NCBI GenBank assembly: GCA_041675325.1
Contig: JBAYUG010000001.1
Coordinates: 124,001-188,000 of the forward strand
DNA: 64,000 nt
Direction of reading: 5' to 3'
DNA from: CAIKZJ01 sp041675325
GTDB lineage: Bacteria; Bacteroidota; Ignavibacteria; Tepidaquicellales; Tepidaquicellaceae
Shown: one piece after another, positions 62,640 through 64,000 of the stretch
Numbering within the stretch: the first letter of the stretch is position 1
Layout: every line of letters starts with the position of its first letter
Translations under genes and position numbers: made by a program
Notes under the pieces: generated by a model
The model's database searches: none
Seen by the model: only the letters and a program-made list of their open reading frames with translations
Told to the model about the DNA's origin: nothing

Positions 62640-64000
62640 TTATTCTGTTGTTTTCATCTTCAGTTCACGCGCCGAATCGGTTACAGCATTAATTTTTACA
62701 GCGTAACTATTCTTATTCTCAATATCTTTATCAGTAATGATGTGTAAATCCAGTAACGACGACATTTCGTAACCCGTTTTAAGATAATTCGTTTCTGCAA
62801 GGCATTTTCCCCAGCCCTCAAACCATACTTCAAGTTCCTTCCTCTGTTCTTCAGTGCCGCGAAAATGCACCATCATATCAATATCGCTTCCAAATCCCGC
62901 TGTTGCATTTTTAGTACTTCCGAAGACATAACATGCAACGACACCAAATCTTTGCGGGTCAATTTCCGATGCAATCTTTTCTGCCATTCTCAGGCGCCAT
63001 TTCCAATGAACATCTGTACGCTTTTCTTCGACATCATTAGGGACAGCGTATGATTCACCGGTATCGGTTGGTGTGGCAATATAAGCTAATGCTTCATCGA
63101 GGTCAGCGTTCAGAAGAATCTTTAGTATTTTTCCTTCGCATCTTTTCTTAACATCAATAACTTTTATTGTATCGTTGAGATGCTCATATTCAGGTAATAT
63201 TTCTTTGAGAATATTAGAAGAATGCTTGAGAAAATTTTCATTAAAGATGATGTTTTCTTCATCGGGATAGAGCGGTATATACTTAATCGATGCTTCGACG
63301 AGGTCCTGAAAGAAGTGAGTGCCAAAAGAAAGATCGGGGACGTAGTTTCCCTTCTTCTTTGCGATTTCAATCAGAACAGAAGTGTTGTTTATATCAGAGT
63401 AAGAAACATTAACACCGAGCTTAATGTCTCCACGGCTGCCCCATCTACCGGGTCCCATGAGAATAAACTGACGCTTGGGAAGTATTTTATTCAGCTTACC
63501 CACGGCTCTTCCGACTTCCTGAAGAGTTTTCAACTCGGAAATATTATCATACGAATCGGGATCAACATAAACAATGTGTGTTACATCGGGGATGCGTCCG
63601 TTAGAGATGTGTTTGTTAGCCGTGAATACAATCTGTTCTGCGGGTATATCCTTTGGAATAGGAGATGGGGTGGTTTTCCCAAAGGCACTTTGTGTTCTGC
63701 ATTGCAGGAGGTAAAAATTATCGCCATCTGATGCAAATTCAATATCCACGGGATATCCGATACATGTTTTTAATGTATTTAAGATTGTGTTAATATCTTT
63801 AACAAATGATGTACTGTTAATAAGAGTATCAAATGTAGCAATAGAATTATTGCATTCTTCCTCATAGTCAACCAGGAAGGTTTTTTTCAACTGACCATCT
63901 TTATAAACAGAAAATATTTTATCGGCAGCGGGATATTCATTGCCGTATTCTTTCAGCAGGTCGCGAATATCGATAGTCTCGAACATACCTGACTCGAGAT
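62640..64000 (-). CDS. PEP/pyruvate-binding-domain protein with C-terminal nucleotidyltransferase domain (5' end outside window)
   Basis: The reading frame stays open to the window edge, so only the C-terminal part is seen. The visible N-terminal part has 'YPVDIEFASDGDNFYLLQCRTQS', the end motif of the ATP-grasp-like PPDK/PEP-synthase N-domain. A middle region includes 'LPKRQFILMGPGRWGSRGDIKLGV'. The last ~130 residues carry a polymerase-beta-type nucleotidyltransferase signature 'FGSTKNATAGFGSDIDMMVHF' (GS...DxD). No PEP-utilising His domain or TIM-barrel domain follows, so it is not PEP synthase proper. The combination suggests a phosphoryl- or nucleotidyl-transfer regulator; the substrate is unknown. 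The start lies beyond 64000. Confidence 0.82.
   Translation of the reverse strand, partial: LESGMFETIDIRDLLKEYGNEYPAADKIFSVYKDGQLKKTFLVDYEEECNNSIATFDTLINSTSFVKDINTILNTLKTCIGYPVDIEFASDGDNFYLLQCRTQSAFGKTTPSPIPKDIPAEQIVFTANKHISNGRIPDVTHIVYVDPDSYDNISELKTLQEVGRAVGKLNKILPKRQFILMGPGRWGSRGDIKLGVNVSYSDINNTSVLIEIAKKKGNYVPDLSFGTHFFQDLVEASIKYIPLYPDEENIIFNENFLKHSSNILKEILPEYEHLNDTIKVIDVKKRCEGKILKILLNADLDEALAYIATPTDTGESYAVPNDVEEKRTDVHWKWRLRMAEKIASEIDPQRFGVVACYVFGSTKNATAGFGSDIDMMVHFRGTEEQRKELEVWFEGWGKCLAETNYLKTGYEMSSLLDLHIITDKDIENKNSYAVKINAVTDSARELKMKTTE

Overview
The window looks like chromosomal DNA of an Ignavibacteria-like member of the Bacteroidota/Chlorobi group. The main reason is that six predicted secreted proteins end in the type IX secretion (T9SS) type A sorting domain, with the NYPNPFNP core typical of Ignavibacteria. 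Supporting signs are the AT-rich composition, a Bacteroidota-type TAnnTTTG promoter element just upstream of recG, and several TTG starts. No T9SS machinery gene, rRNA, tRNA, CRISPR array or transposase gene was seen. The taxonomic call is inference from these family features.

Left third (1-25400): one minus-strand helical protein of unknown function is followed by three very large plus-strand surface proteins (2555, 2503 and 1679 aa). They are built from right-handed parallel beta-helix modules and shared linkers and end in almost the same T9SS domain. Each is followed directly by an in-register heptanucleotide tandem array, then a near-identical intrinsic terminator; after the first two terminators comes a second heptamer array in the opposite sense. 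Behind the third gene lies about 1.2 kb of dense non-coding repeats: a MITE-like 198-bp inverted-repeat element, an 11-bp tandem array, and composite repeats made of heptamers, a dispersed ~55-bp element and short inserted hairpins. This repeat landscape is the most unusual part of the window.

Middle (25400-40830): a CBS-domain protein and a stand-alone response-regulator receiver; homogentisate 1,2-dioxygenase; recG followed by a polyprenyl-phosphate sugar transferase, a small membrane protein and a T9SS cargo protein; glutamine synthetase; a lipoprotein; the classical ribF-rpsO-pnp cluster; a BCP-type peroxiredoxin; and a second lipoprotein.

Right part (40830-64000): a minus-strand envelope cluster (Omp85-family protein, methyltransferase, GT9 and GT4 glycosyltransferases), a T9SS protein with Ycf48-like repeats, fructose-1,6-bisphosphatase, radA, a small DUF3788/VOC operon on the plus strand, a T9SS-exported M14 carboxypeptidase, then a tightly packed series (aat, ubiX, a permease-like membrane protein, mltG and a GT-C glycosyltransferase with TPRs). 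The end carries typA/bipA, a metallophosphoesterase whose 5' end appears frameshifted, and the 3' part of a PEP/pyruvate-binding-domain protein that ends in a nucleotidyltransferase domain and runs off the window.

The common theme is envelope and surface biogenesis (T9SS cargo, glycan assembly, Omp85, MltG) mixed with housekeeping RNA, DNA and translation genes. I see no defence system, prophage or obvious new enzymatic system. The best candidates for something undescribed are the stop-codon-linked heptamer arrays and the related repeat families.
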